Source: JBEHWX01 sp048498995 (GTDB lineage Bacteria > Bacteroidota > Ignavibacteria > OLB7). From it: DNA of 20,582 bases. Shown here piece after piece: positions 6,976-14,524 of the stretch. Position 1 is the stretch's first letter, and every line of letters starts with the position of its first letter. The stretch lies in contig JBEHWX010000104.1 of the NCBI GenBank assembly GCA_048498995.1, positions 1 to 20,582 of the forward strand, in the 5' to 3' direction. Made by a program: the position numbers and the translations under genes. Below the pieces are notes generated by a model that did not search any database, was not told the origin of the DNA, and worked only from the letters and a program-made list of their open reading frames with translations.

Positions 6976-9207
6976 ATGAATCATCTTCCCATGCCCGATG
7001 ACCTGTCCGCCGATCGCCGCGCCCGCCCGAGGCCGACGCGGCGGCTCGCGACGCTGCTCCTGCTCTCCACGCTTCTCCTGACGCCACGCGCGGGCATGGC
7101 CACGCCACGCGCCGACGGATCGCCGACACGCCTCATCGAGGCGGGCACGGCGACGGCCGATTCGCCGCCGCGCGCGGTAACGCCGAAGACGCCCGACCGC
7201 GAGTCCGATCCGGGTGAGGAGCCGGAGCGGCTCGTTCCCGCGAAGCTCCCCGATTCGATCCGCGTGCGGCTGAGCGGCTCGGCCGGCTACTCCACCGATC
7301 GCCTGAAGCACGAGCTTCCGATCTTCGAAAGCGATTCGATCCGGCGGAGCCCGCGCGACCTTCACGGCCCCGACTACCTGGCGCATCCGGCGGACTTCAC
7401 GCGGGAAAACCTGAAGGCCTCCTTGCGGCATGCACCGGCCGACCTCGGCGGCGAGCTGACCGGCGCCGCGACAATCCTCGACGGCGCCCTCGCGATCGCC
7501 GCGGCCGCCCTGGGGGGACAGAGCTCCACATATACGGAAGGATACCGAAACTACGACGCCGCTGATCCCGACAACCGTGCCTATCTGATCCGCCGCCAGC
7601 GCTTCACGCAGGGACGCATCCAGGAGCGCTACGGAGCCGCCATCGAGGTCGGCTACACGCCGGCACCGGGAAGCCGGATCGCGCTCGCCGCCTCGGGAAT
7701 CGTTTCCCGCGCCGAGGAAGCGCGCATGCTCGACGACTCCAACTACGTCTCCACGCCGGTCCTCGTTCATTCGGTCAGGACGTTTCTTCTGACGAGGCGG
7801 ACCGCCACGGCGTCGCTTGCCGGCGGCCACGCGCTCGGCGCGTTCGACCTGCGCTGGCGCGCCGGCTGGAGCGGCACCCGAACAGAACAGCCGGACCAGG
7901 CGGAGTGGAGCACCTCCACGACGCTGATCGACGGCCGTCCCACGGGCGTCACCGCGTTCTCCGGCGCGCTGCGCGACTGGCAGAACAACGACGACCGGGG
8001 CGCCACGGCCGGCGCGGACCTCTCCTGGCGCGGCCTCGGCGAGCTCGGCGCGACCATCAGCGCCGGCGGGCTCTTCCGCCATCGCTCGCGACGGAACGAG
8101 CGGAACGTGTACCGGCTGGCGGCCGCGCCCGATCAGTACAATCATATCCTTCCGTTTCAGAGCATCGACGCGCAGCCGTGGGATGTGCTGAACGCCGGAG
8201 GCTCGGCGGACTTCGCGAGCAACAACTACACGTCGGAGGAGAGCGTCACGGCCGGATATCTGATGGGGGAGTGGAGCGGCGGCGCATGGCGCGCGACTGC
8301 CGGCTTCCGCGCGGAACGGACCGACGCGCGCTACACGACGTACGACCCGAACAACCTGCGCCAGGTGAGCGCATCGAAGAGCTACATCGATCTGCTTCCC
8401 GGGGCAACCGTCCGGCTCGCGCTCCCCTCGATCACGCCATCCGGGAGCGAGCTCCGACTGTCGGTGGGAACATCGATCATCCGCCCGAGGCACTACGACG
8501 TGGTTCCGTACACCTACATCAGCGGCGAGTTCCGCTACGTGGGGAATCCGGAGCTCCGCCGCTCCCGCTCCACGGAGGCGGAGCTCCGCTTCGAAACCGC
8601 GCCCAAGGCTGCGGCCGGCATCACCGCCGCGACCTTCTTCCGAAGAATCGTCGACCCGATCGAGACGGTGCTCGACCTGAGCAACCCGGCACTGCCGACG
8701 ATCATTCCGCGCAACCTCGGCGAGGCGCTCGGCGCCGGACTCGAGCTGGCCGCGAGCATCCGTCCGTTCGAGCTGTTCAGCGGGCGCGCCGGCTACACCT
8801 ACTCATGGTCCGCGGTCACCAGCGACAAGATCGTCAACGACAAGAACGCCGGCCGTACGCGGATGGAGCCGGAGACGCGGCCGATGCAGGGGGAGCCGCG
8901 CCACGCCGCGTCGCTCACGCTCGGCTTCGATGACCCGAGTCGGGGAAGCTCGGCGCAATTACGTCTCGACTACCGCGGCCGGAGGCTGCGGCGCGTCTCG
9001 ATCTACAAGGGATTCGACTACTACGAGGAGCCAGTGGCGATGCTCGGCGCCATGGTCGGCCAGCGGATCGTCGGGGCACTCGAGGTCACGCTCCGCGCCG
9101 AGAACATCCTCGGCCAGTCGCTCGACGTCCGCGGCCGTGACGACCTGCCGATCGAGATGGAGGAGCGAGGCCGCGCCGTCACGATGAGCCTGAGCTATCA
9201 GTGGTGA
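6976..9207 (+). CDS. TonB-receptor-like outer-membrane beta-barrel without a visible plug
   Basis: A 743-aa protein. An N-terminal hydrophobic stretch (about 23-37, RRLATLLLLSTLLLTPRAG) acts as the signal peptide; residues 45-90 are a Pro/Asp/Glu-rich linker. From about residue 92 alternating beta strands run to the C-terminus. The region IIRPRHYDVVPYTYISGE, then YVGNPELRRSRSTEAE, and the end AENILGQSLDVRG to MSLSYQW are typical of the barrel half of TonB-dependent receptors. None of the plug hallmarks (a PxSVxVV-type strand, RG-F, a KGP-x-x-x-xYG motif) are seen between the signal peptide and the first strand. It may act as an open or gated pore, or use a separate protein as plug. It follows the two double-domain proteins by 33 bp, which suggests joint function. 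Confidence 0.85.
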   Translation: MNHLPMPDDLSADRRARPRPTRRLATLLLLSTLLLTPRAGMATPRADGSPTRLIEAGTATADSPPRAVTPKTPDRESDPGEEPERLVPAKLPDSIRVRLSGSAGYSTDRLKHELPIFESDSIRRSPRDLHGPDYLAHPADFTRENLKASLRHAPADLGGELTGAATILDGALAIAAAALGGQSSTYTEGYRNYDAADPDNRAYLIRRQRFTQGRIQERYGAAIEVGYTPAPGSRIALAASGIVSRAEEARMLDDSNYVSTPVLVHSVRTFLLTRRTATASLAGGHALGAFDLRWRAGWSGTRTEQPDQAEWSTSTTLIDGRPTGVTAFSGALRDWQNNDDRGATAGADLSWRGLGELGATISAGGLFRHRSRRNERNVYRLAAAPDQYNHILPFQSIDAQPWDVLNAGGSADFASNNYTSEESVTAGYLMGEWSGGAWRATAGFRAERTDARYTTYDPNNLRQVSASKSYIDLLPGATVRLALPSITPSGSELRLSVGTSIIRPRHYDVVPYTYISGEFRYVGNPELRRSRSTEAELRFETAPKAAAGITAATFFRRIVDPIETVLDLSNPALPTIIPRNLGEALGAGLELAASIRPFELFSGRAGYTYSWSAVTSDKIVNDKNAGRTRMEPETRPMQGEPRHAASLTLGFDDPSRGSSAQLRLDYRGRRLRRVSIYKGFDYYEEPVAMLGAMVGQRIVGALEVTLRAENILGQSLDVRGRDDLPIEMEERGRAVTMSLSYQW

Positions 9208-9246
9208 TCGTCGGTAATGCATGCTCGCGGGAACCGTCGGGGAGCG

Positions 9247-9254
9247 TACCTTTG
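9247..9254 (+). promoter_or_regulatory. possible -7 box (TAnnTTTG) ahead of the serine hydrolase gene
   Basis: TACCTTTG matches the Bacteroidota -7 consensus TAnnTTTG, 75 bp before the ATG at 9330 and inside the 122-bp gap after the barrel gene. A good -33 TTG element at the expected distance is not evident. It could give the hydrolase and peptidase genes their own transcript. Confidence 0.3.
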
Positions 9255-9329
9255 CCGCCTCGATAACCACGGCCCGCTTCCGTTTCAGGGCCGCTCCACG
9301 AACACATCCTCGCCCCGAACGGATCCCCG

Positions 9330-10421
9330 ATGAGAGCCTTTCGAATCGTGCTTCTCCTTCTGCTCATGGCCGCGGCAGCCTCGTCGCGCATGCAACCGCT
9401 TCACGCGCAATCGATCGCCGAGGTGGCCGACAGCATCCGACGGGCATATCGGATTCCGGAGCTCGGCTACGCGGTGATCTCCTCCGACTCGATCATCGAG
9501 GCCGGCACGCTCGGGGTCCGCAAGGTCGGGAGCAGGCTCGCGGCGCGTCCGGAAGACCGGTTCCACCTCGGCTCGAACACCAAGAGCGTCACCGCGTTCA
9601 TCGCCGCGCTCCTGGTGAAGCGGGGGAAGATCCGATGGGAGAGCCGCTTCTTCGATCTCTATCCCGAGCTGCGCGCGACGAGCAACCCGGGATATGCCGA
9701 CATCACGCTTCGCGACCTGCTGACGCATCGCGCGCGCATCGCCGCCTGCCTGATCTACGATACGTTCCCATCGCCGGCGCTCTTCTCCGGCACCGATTCG
9801 GCCCGACGACATCGCTTCGGCCAGATACTGCTCGGCCGGCCGCCGGTGCCGACACGGGATGGATTCGCCTTCTCCAACGGCGGCTACATCCTGGCGGCGC
9901 TCATGCTCGAACGGGCCGCGGGCAGGTCCTGGGAGCACCTGGTCGCCGCGCTCGGCGATACGCTCGGCATCGGCTTCGGCATCTCCTATCCGAACGTCGC
10001 CGACGCGTCGCAGACCTGGGGACATGATGGTCGCCTCACGCCGATTCCGCCGCGTCGGCACTTCAAGGAAGGTCTGCTCTCGGCGGCCGGCAACCTGAAC
10101 GCGACCGTCCCGGACTACGCGCGCTTTCTCCAGGAGCACCTGCGCGGGCTCAACGGGAAGTCGCGGCTTCTGTCGCGGGAGGAGTTCGAGATGCTCCACT
10201 TCGGCGCTCCGATCTACGCCATCGGCTGGGAGCGGAGCACGAACGAGCGCGAGCCGGAACTGTCCGGCCATCACGGCAGCGCGGGGAACTTCTGCAGCAT
10301 GGCGGTGGTGGCGCGCGATGCCGACCGTGCCTACCTGGTGCTGACCAACTGCGCCACCGATACCACGTTCGACGCCATCAACGCCCTGGTGCAGATCATG
10401 AGAGCCAGATATGAGCGATAA
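9330..10421 (+). CDS. exported beta-lactamase-fold serine hydrolase (class C/MlrB-like superfamily)
   Basis: A 363-aa member of the beta-lactamase/transpeptidase superfamily that includes class C beta-lactamases, DD-peptidases, esterases and the linear-microcystin peptidase MlrB. The signal peptide is residues 1-27 (ends LHAQ). The nucleophile motif SxxK is S82-N-T-K85 (HLGSNTKSVTAF), and the third motif is H314-x-G316 (GHHGSAG). The second motif, usually Tyr-x-Asn, reads F181-S-N183 (GFAFSNGGYILAA), so the usual catalytic-base tyrosine is a phenylalanine; this could alter or reduce activity. LRDLLTHRA and GWE also fit the family. The stop codon lies inside the next gene (11-bp overlap), giving tight coupling to the M81 peptidase. 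It likely acts in the periplasm on an imported amide or ester; substrate unknown. Confidence 0.9.
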   Translation: MRAFRIVLLLLLMAAAASSRMQPLHAQSIAEVADSIRRAYRIPELGYAVISSDSIIEAGTLGVRKVGSRLAARPEDRFHLGSNTKSVTAFIAALLVKRGKIRWESRFFDLYPELRATSNPGYADITLRDLLTHRARIAACLIYDTFPSPALFSGTDSARRHRFGQILLGRPPVPTRDGFAFSNGGYILAALMLERAAGRSWEHLVAALGDTLGIGFGISYPNVADASQTWGHDGRLTPIPPRRHFKEGLLSAAGNLNATVPDYARFLQEHLRGLNGKSRLLSREEFEMLHFGAPIYAIGWERSTNEREPELSGHHGSAGNFCSMAVVARDADRAYLVLTNCATDTTFDAINALVQIMRARYER

Positions 10422-11952
10422 CGAATCAGCGATGCAATCACCGACGACGCGGGAAGGGGCGCGGCCGTACAGGATCGGCCTCGGCGGCATCGCCATCGAG
10501 AGCAGCACCTTCTCGCCGCTGCGGACGAGCGAGGCGGACTTCACGATCCTCCGCGGCGACGCCATGCTCGCGCGCTATCCGTTCATGCCGGCGTGGCGCT
10601 TCCATGGCCGCGACGATATCCTCTGGCTCCCCACGCTCCACGCCAAGGCGATTCCCGGGGGCCCGGTGCTCCGCGCGTCGTACGACGCCATGAAGCGTGG
10701 GCTGCTGGAGCGGATCGCCGCCGCGCTCCCGCTCGACGGTTTCTATCTCGATATCCACGGCGCGATGTCGGTGGACGGGATGGAGGACGCCGAGGCCGAT
10801 CTCGCCGCCGCCGTCCGGGAGCTGACCGGACCGGCCTGCGTGATCTCGGCATGCACCGATCTGCACGGCAACATCTCGGCCCGCTTCGTGGAGCTGGTCG
10901 ATGCCGTCGCCACCTACCGCACCGCGCCGCATGTCGACGAGCTCGAGACGCGCGAGAAGGCCATCGCGACGCTCCTTCACTGCCTCGATCATGGCGTCAG
11001 GCCGGTCCGCTGCCGCTCTCGTATCCCGGTGATGCTCCCCGGCGAGCGGACCAGCACGATGATGGAGCCGGCGCGGAGCCTCTACGCGGCGCTGGCCGAG
11101 ACCGATCGCGTCCCGGGCATTCTCGACGCGGCGCTCTTCGTCGGCTACGTCTGGGCCGACGAGCCACGGAGCGGCGCCTGCGTTGTGGTGACCGGCACCG
11201 ATGCCGACGCGGTGCGCCGGGAGTCGGAGAAGATCGCGAGGCGCTACTGGGACGCGCGCGACGACTTCGGCTTCATCGCACCCGCCGATGACATCGACGG
11301 CTGCATCCGCGCGGCGCTCGGGATGGAGGGAGGGCCGGTCTTCATCAGTGACTCCGGGGACAACCCGACCGCCGGAGGCGCCGGGGATGTGCCGATGGCC
11401 GCGGGAAGGCTCGTGGAGATGATGGCGAGCGCGGGCGGGGGAGCGAGCGCCGTCTACGCCAGTATACCGGACCACGGCGCGGTCGAGGCGTGCGCCGGGG
11501 CGGGAGAAGGAGCGGAGGTGACGGTGATGCTCGGAGGCAAGCTCGATCCGGTCCACGGCCGGCCGCTCGAGCTTCGGGGAGTCGTGGAGCGGATCCGCCG
11601 GAGCGATCCGGTCGGCGGCGATATCGCGGTGCTCCGCGTCGGGTCCGTCCGGATCATCATCACCAGCCGGCGCAAGCCGTTCCATCACATCGCGGACTTC
11701 ACGGCGCTCGGAATCGATCCGAGCGAGGAGAAGATCGTAATGGTGAAGATCGGCTATCTGGAGCCGGAGCTGCGAGGCGCGGCGCGCCACGCGCTCCTCG
11801 CGCTGACGCCGGGGGCGGTGAATCAGGATATCCCCTCGCTCACCTACCGTCGCGTTGTCCGGCCGATCTACCCGCTCGATCCCGATCTCGCCGAGGCCGA
11901 TCTCGCCGAAGCCGATCTCCGCGCGACGATCTTCCCACCGATCAACGGCTGA
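10411..11952 (+). CDS. M81 family metallopeptidase (MlrC family)
   Basis: A 513-aa protein of the MlrC family, named for the zinc peptidase that cuts the linear tetrapeptide in microcystin breakdown. Family features are ESSTFSP (residues 30-36), a DIHGAM motif (114-119), CTDLHGN (148-154), YRTAPHVDE (169-177) and SDSGDNPTAGGAGD in the C-terminal half. D150, H152 and H174 have the spacing (2 and 22) recalled for the MlrC zinc ligands, so an active zinc site is expected. No signal peptide is seen, so it is probably cytoplasmic, unlike the exported hydrolase before it. The gene starts inside the previous gene and ends in an 11-bp convergent overlap with cutC. A 15-bp tandem duplication near the 3' end repeats the unit DLAEA. 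Members of this family also occur outside toxin pathways; the true substrate is unknown. Confidence 0.92.
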   Translation: MSDNESAMQSPTTREGARPYRIGLGGIAIESSTFSPLRTSEADFTILRGDAMLARYPFMPAWRFHGRDDILWLPTLHAKAIPGGPVLRASYDAMKRGLLERIAAALPLDGFYLDIHGAMSVDGMEDAEADLAAAVRELTGPACVISACTDLHGNISARFVELVDAVATYRTAPHVDELETREKAIATLLHCLDHGVRPVRCRSRIPVMLPGERTSTMMEPARSLYAALAETDRVPGILDAALFVGYVWADEPRSGACVVVTGTDADAVRRESEKIARRYWDARDDFGFIAPADDIDGCIRAALGMEGGPVFISDSGDNPTAGGAGDVPMAAGRLVEMMASAGGGASAVYASIPDHGAVEACAGAGEGAEVTVMLGGKLDPVHGRPLELRGVVERIRRSDPVGGDIAVLRVGSVRIIITSRRKPFHHIADFTALGIDPSEEKIVMVKIGYLEPELRGAARHALLALTPGAVNQDIPSLTYRRVVRPIYPLDPDLAEADLAEADLRATIFPPING

Positions 11953-12694
11953 GGGAGAGCTCCGCGGTCGACGCGGCGCGCGCCAGCTCCCGCACCGCAT
12001 CGGCGCTGACAACGCCATCGCGGAGCACGCTCGAGTAGGCGTGCAGCGATACCCTCCCTCCGGTGGCCGGCAGCGCGCGCACGAGCTCCGCGGCATTCGC
12101 CGGCGACACGCCCCCGCCGATCACGATCTCGACGCGCCCGGCCGCGCGCGCGATCGCATCCCGCAGCCCCTCTATTCCCTGGAGCGCGCCGAGGCCATCT
12201 CCCCAGCGCGTTCCGCTCGTCAGCACGCGGTCCACGCCGAGCCGGACCGCATCCTCCAGCGCCCGCTCCCGGTCGGCCACCGCGTCGAACGCGCGGTGGA
12301 GCGTCACCATGAGCGAGCCGGAGCGCGCCGCGTCGATCAGGCGGGACATCGCATCGAGGTCGAGGCGATCACCGAGGCGATCGCCGAGGAGCGCGCCGAG
12401 TACCACGCCGTCGGCGCCAGCGCCGCGCGCGGTCGCGATCTGGCGGAGCATCGTGTCGAGCTCGGCGGCATCATACCGGAAATCACCGCCACGCGGGCGG
12501 ATCATCACCATCAGCCTCTTCTCCCCGTCGATCGCCTCCCGGGCACGCGCCATCGCCTCCTCGCCCGGCGTTGTGCCGTCGAGCGCCATCTCGGCGCAGA
12601 GCTCGATCGTGGAAGCTCCACCGGCGCATGCCGCGGCCACGGAGCGGGCAAGCGGATCGCCGGCCACGGCCTCGATGCAGATCTCGACATTCAT
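11942..12694 (-). CDS. cutC: CutC family protein
   Basis: A 250-aa TIM-barrel protein of the CutC family, of the usual bacterial length. Diagnostic segments are VEICIEA (3-9), GASTIELCAEMALDGTTP (26-43), VMIRPRGGDFRY (63-74), GADGVVLG (93-100), TLHRAFD (131-137), VLTSGTR (157-163) and an IGGGV loop. CutC has been linked to copper homeostasis in E. coli, but that role is disputed and the biochemical activity is not settled. The ATG has an AGAGG stretch five bases upstream. A 12-bp tandem duplication (12361-12384) gives a repeated GDRL. Its 3' end overlaps the convergent M81 peptidase gene. A terminator lies just upstream (12746-12777), so it needs its own promoter or read-through. Confidence 0.95.
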   Translation of the reverse strand: MNVEICIEAVAGDPLARSVAAACAGGASTIELCAEMALDGTTPGEEAMARAREAIDGEKRLMVMIRPRGGDFRYDAAELDTMLRQIATARGAGADGVVLGALLGDRLGDRLDLDAMSRLIDAARSGSLMVTLHRAFDAVADRERALEDAVRLGVDRVLTSGTRWGDGLGALQGIEGLRDAIARAAGRVEIVIGGGVSPANAAELVRALPATGGRVSLHAYSSVLRDGVVSADAVRELARAASTAELSLSR

Positions 12695-12745
12695 CCTCTT
12701 CGACTCCCGATCCGGTTTCCGTTGATGTTCGACGCGGACAATGAA

Positions 12746-12777
12746 AAGCCCGCGACGCCGTTGGGCATCGCGGGCTT
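12746..12777 (-). terminator. rho-independent terminator of the redoxin-like gene
   Basis: AAGCCCGCGA (12746-12755) and TCGCGGGCTT (12768-12777) form a perfect 10-bp GC-rich stem; inner GCC/GGC pairs extend it after one C-A mismatch. Read on the minus strand the stem is followed by a T run (GCTTTTCATT). It starts 17 nt after the stop of the redoxin-like gene, which is therefore probably transcribed alone. Confidence 0.85.
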
Positions 12778-12794
12778 CACATGTTCTCCATCGC

Positions 12795-13421
12795 TCAGTA
12801 CTTGACCGAGCACCCGTACGGCTGCGACGTCTTCACCGTCACATCCTTGCCGCTCATCGCCTCATCGAGCGCGGCGGAGACGTAGTTCTTCGCCTTGGCC
12901 ACATCCTCCACCTCCGTGGAGCGGATGTCATCGATCGCGCCGCTGTAGATCACGTTCCCCTTGGGATCGATCACCACCATCTGCGGCGTGGTGCGCGCCC
13001 CGTAGGCGCGGCCGACCGTTCCCTCCGGGTCCATCAGCACCGCGGTCGGCGCGGCCTTCTTCTCCGCTCCCAGCTTGTTCATCTCCTCCGCCGGGAAATA
13101 TCCCTGGTTCCCCGGCTTCGACGAGACGATCGACAGCCAGACCACTCCCTTGCCGGTATACTTCTTCTGCAGCGACTGCATGTTGCCGCTGTTGTAGTGC
13201 TTCTTGACGAACGGGCACTCGAAGTTGAGCCATTCGAGCACCACGTACTTCCCACCGAAGTCGGAGAGCGAATGCTGCTTGCCGTGGGTATCGGTGAGCG
13301 TGAACGCCGGCGCGGCGGAGCCGACCTCGACGGATTCGTTACGGGCTTCCAGCTGGGAGGCGATCACCCATCCGGAGAGGAGAATCATGAGCGATGATGT
13401 GATCAGGCGAGCCTTCTTCAT
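12795..13421 (-). CDS. exported redoxin/thioredoxin-fold protein with single active-site cysteine
   Basis: A 208-aa protein with an N-terminal hydrophobic segment (residues 5-22) acting as signal peptide or anchor. Residues 31-170 form a redoxin (AhpC/TSA-like) fold: VEVGSAAPAFTLTD, then VVLEWLNFECPFVKKHY with C69 in the position of the first thioredoxin cysteine but no second one, and the cis-proline loop TTPQMVVID (144-152) followed by VIYSGAIDD. The only other cysteine is C204, in the C-terminal motif QPYGCSVKY. A C69-C204 pair could act as in atypical 2-Cys peroxiredoxins; this is inference. An AAGGAG site six bases before the ATG supports the start, and it has its own terminator. Confidence 0.9.
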   Translation of the reverse strand: MKKARLITSSLMILLSGWVIASQLEARNESVEVGSAAPAFTLTDTHGKQHSLSDFGGKYVVLEWLNFECPFVKKHYNSGNMQSLQKKYTGKGVVWLSIVSSKPGNQGYFPAEEMNKLGAEKKAAPTAVLMDPEGTVGRAYGARTTPQMVVIDPKGNVIYSGAIDDIRSTEVEDVAKAKNYVSAALDEAMSGKDVTVKTSQPYGCSVKY

Positions 13422-13427
13422 GTGCTG

Positions 13428-13433
13428 CTCCTT
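13428..13433 (-). promoter_or_regulatory. ribosome binding site of the redoxin-like gene
   Basis: The minus strand reads AAGGAG six nucleotides before the ATG at 13421, a near-ideal Shine-Dalgarno sequence. Genes of the plus-strand TonB locus mostly lack one. Confidence 0.65.
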
Positions 13434-13488
13434 GGAGTGATATAGGATACGGGATCGATGTCGATGCGTATACGTCCGTCCGGGCGTT

Positions 13489-13504
13489 GCGGGCCGCGGC
13501 CCGC
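13489..13504. promoter_or_regulatory. 16-bp perfect palindrome between two minus-strand genes
   Basis: GCGGGCCGCGGCCCGC is self-complementary over its full length. It lies 18 bp after the stop of the DsbD-N-like gene and about 68 bp upstream of the redoxin-like start. No T run follows on the minus strand, so it could be an imperfect terminator of the upstream gene or an operator for the downstream one. Confidence 0.35.
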
Positions 13505-13521
13505 GTGGTCACTGGGCGTAG

Positions 13522-14436
13522 TTACTGGGTTGCGGCCGGCAGGGGAGCGTCGATCTCCAGAACCATGGCCGGCTTCCCGCCGGGCTCTCCGGCCACCAGC
13601 ACGCCGCGCAGCCGATCCGGCGGCGCGGAGGCATAGGGAGAGGCCGGAAGCACCAGTTCGATCGCGCTCGAACCGATCGTGGCCGGCTGCACGGCGGAGT
13701 GGTCGAGCACCCCTTCCTCCGCGGGGAAGAAATAGGCGGTCCGTGGGAGCGCTCCGCCAGCGGGAAGATTTCCGGAGAGTCGCAGGTCGAAGCCGCCGGC
13801 GGTACGCCGCGCGTCGACGACAAGTCCCGTCGGCCGGCGCGGCTCGCGGTCGAGCGCGGCGCGGATCAGGCCGGCGTCCGGGGATTCCTTCCGATGCGTG
13901 GCATCGCCGATCGGAAGCGACAGGGTCAGATCGGACTTCTGGCTCAGGCAGACATCGTTGCAGACCAGCCAGGTCGCGCGCGCGTGGAGCGTGAGGCTGC
14001 CTGAGCGAATCGCGGCGGGGGTGATCAGAACGGGGAGCACAACCTCCTCCTCATAGCCGTAGCTGACCTCCGGGGGGGCGCCGAGGCGCTCGGGATAGGG
14101 CCAGATGATCGGCCCGGCCACGACTCCCTCGGGAAGCTCCCACTCGATGCTCACCGCCTGGCCGGCATCGCCGGGATTCTTCCAGTAGACATGCCATCCC
14201 TTCTCCAGCCGGAGCCGGAGCGCCGCGTGGAACGGGCGTCCGGGCTCGACCGAGGGGGTCTCGGTGATGAGCGTGGCCTCGACGTGCGGGGTCGCGCTCG
14301 TCTGCGCGAGCGCCGGGAGCGCGGCCAGGAGAAGCCAGGCGAGAAGGGATGCGGCGCGGAGGCGTCCGGATCCCGAATCCGATCGGTGCACGGGGGATAT
14401 CCTTCGAAATGACCGACATGATCCGGCGGCGGCCAC
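13522..14436 (-). CDS. stand-alone DsbD N-terminal (thiol interchange) domain protein
   Basis: A 304-aa exported protein. It resembles the N-terminal periplasmic domain of DsbD/ScsB-type thiol:disulfide interchange proteins: WHVYWKNPGDAG (81-92), IEWELPEGV, GPIIWPYPERLG (108-119), YGYEEEVVLPV (126-136) and WLVCNDVCLSQ (156-166), with the cysteine pair C159/C163. The usual eight-helix membrane domain and C-terminal thioredoxin domain are absent and not encoded nearby, so the electron source is unknown. The signal peptide core is LLAWLLLAALPALA (31-44). The ATG at 14436 gives a long N-region; a GTG at 14391 would give a more standard signal peptide. The next gene downstream, the redoxin-like protein, could be its redox partner. 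A stem-loop lies at 13489-13504. Confidence 0.85.
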   Translation of the reverse strand: MAAAGSCRSFRRISPVHRSDSGSGRLRAASLLAWLLLAALPALAQTSATPHVEATLITETPSVEPGRPFHAALRLRLEKGWHVYWKNPGDAGQAVSIEWELPEGVVAGPIIWPYPERLGAPPEVSYGYEEEVVLPVLITPAAIRSGSLTLHARATWLVCNDVCLSQKSDLTLSLPIGDATHRKESPDAGLIRAALDREPRRPTGLVVDARRTAGGFDLRLSGNLPAGGALPRTAYFFPAEEGVLDHSAVQPATIGSSAIELVLPASPYASAPPDRLRGVLVAGEPGGKPAMVLEIDAPLPAATQ

Positions 14437-14448
14437 GGGGGCGCGGCT

Positions 14449-14468
14449 CCGGACGTCCGGTCAAGATA
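14449..14468 (-). promoter_or_regulatory. promoter candidate and palindrome upstream of the DsbD-N-like gene
   Basis: On the minus strand TATCTTG (14462-14468) is close to the -7 consensus TAnnTTTG. It is followed at once by the perfect 12-bp palindrome CCGGACGTCCGG (14449-14460), which would sit at the transcription start and could be an operator. The gene starts at 14436 or 14391. Confidence 0.35.
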
Positions 14469-14524
14469 GCATCATCGCATGCCGGGATACATGACGAAGT
14501 TCGCGGTTCGAAGCGGCGTCCGGA

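Noticed and set aside
6952..8493. Minus-strand open frame (513 codons) opposite the plugless barrel gene
   Set aside because: A shadow of the GC-rich barrel gene, with no signal peptide or recognisable domain.
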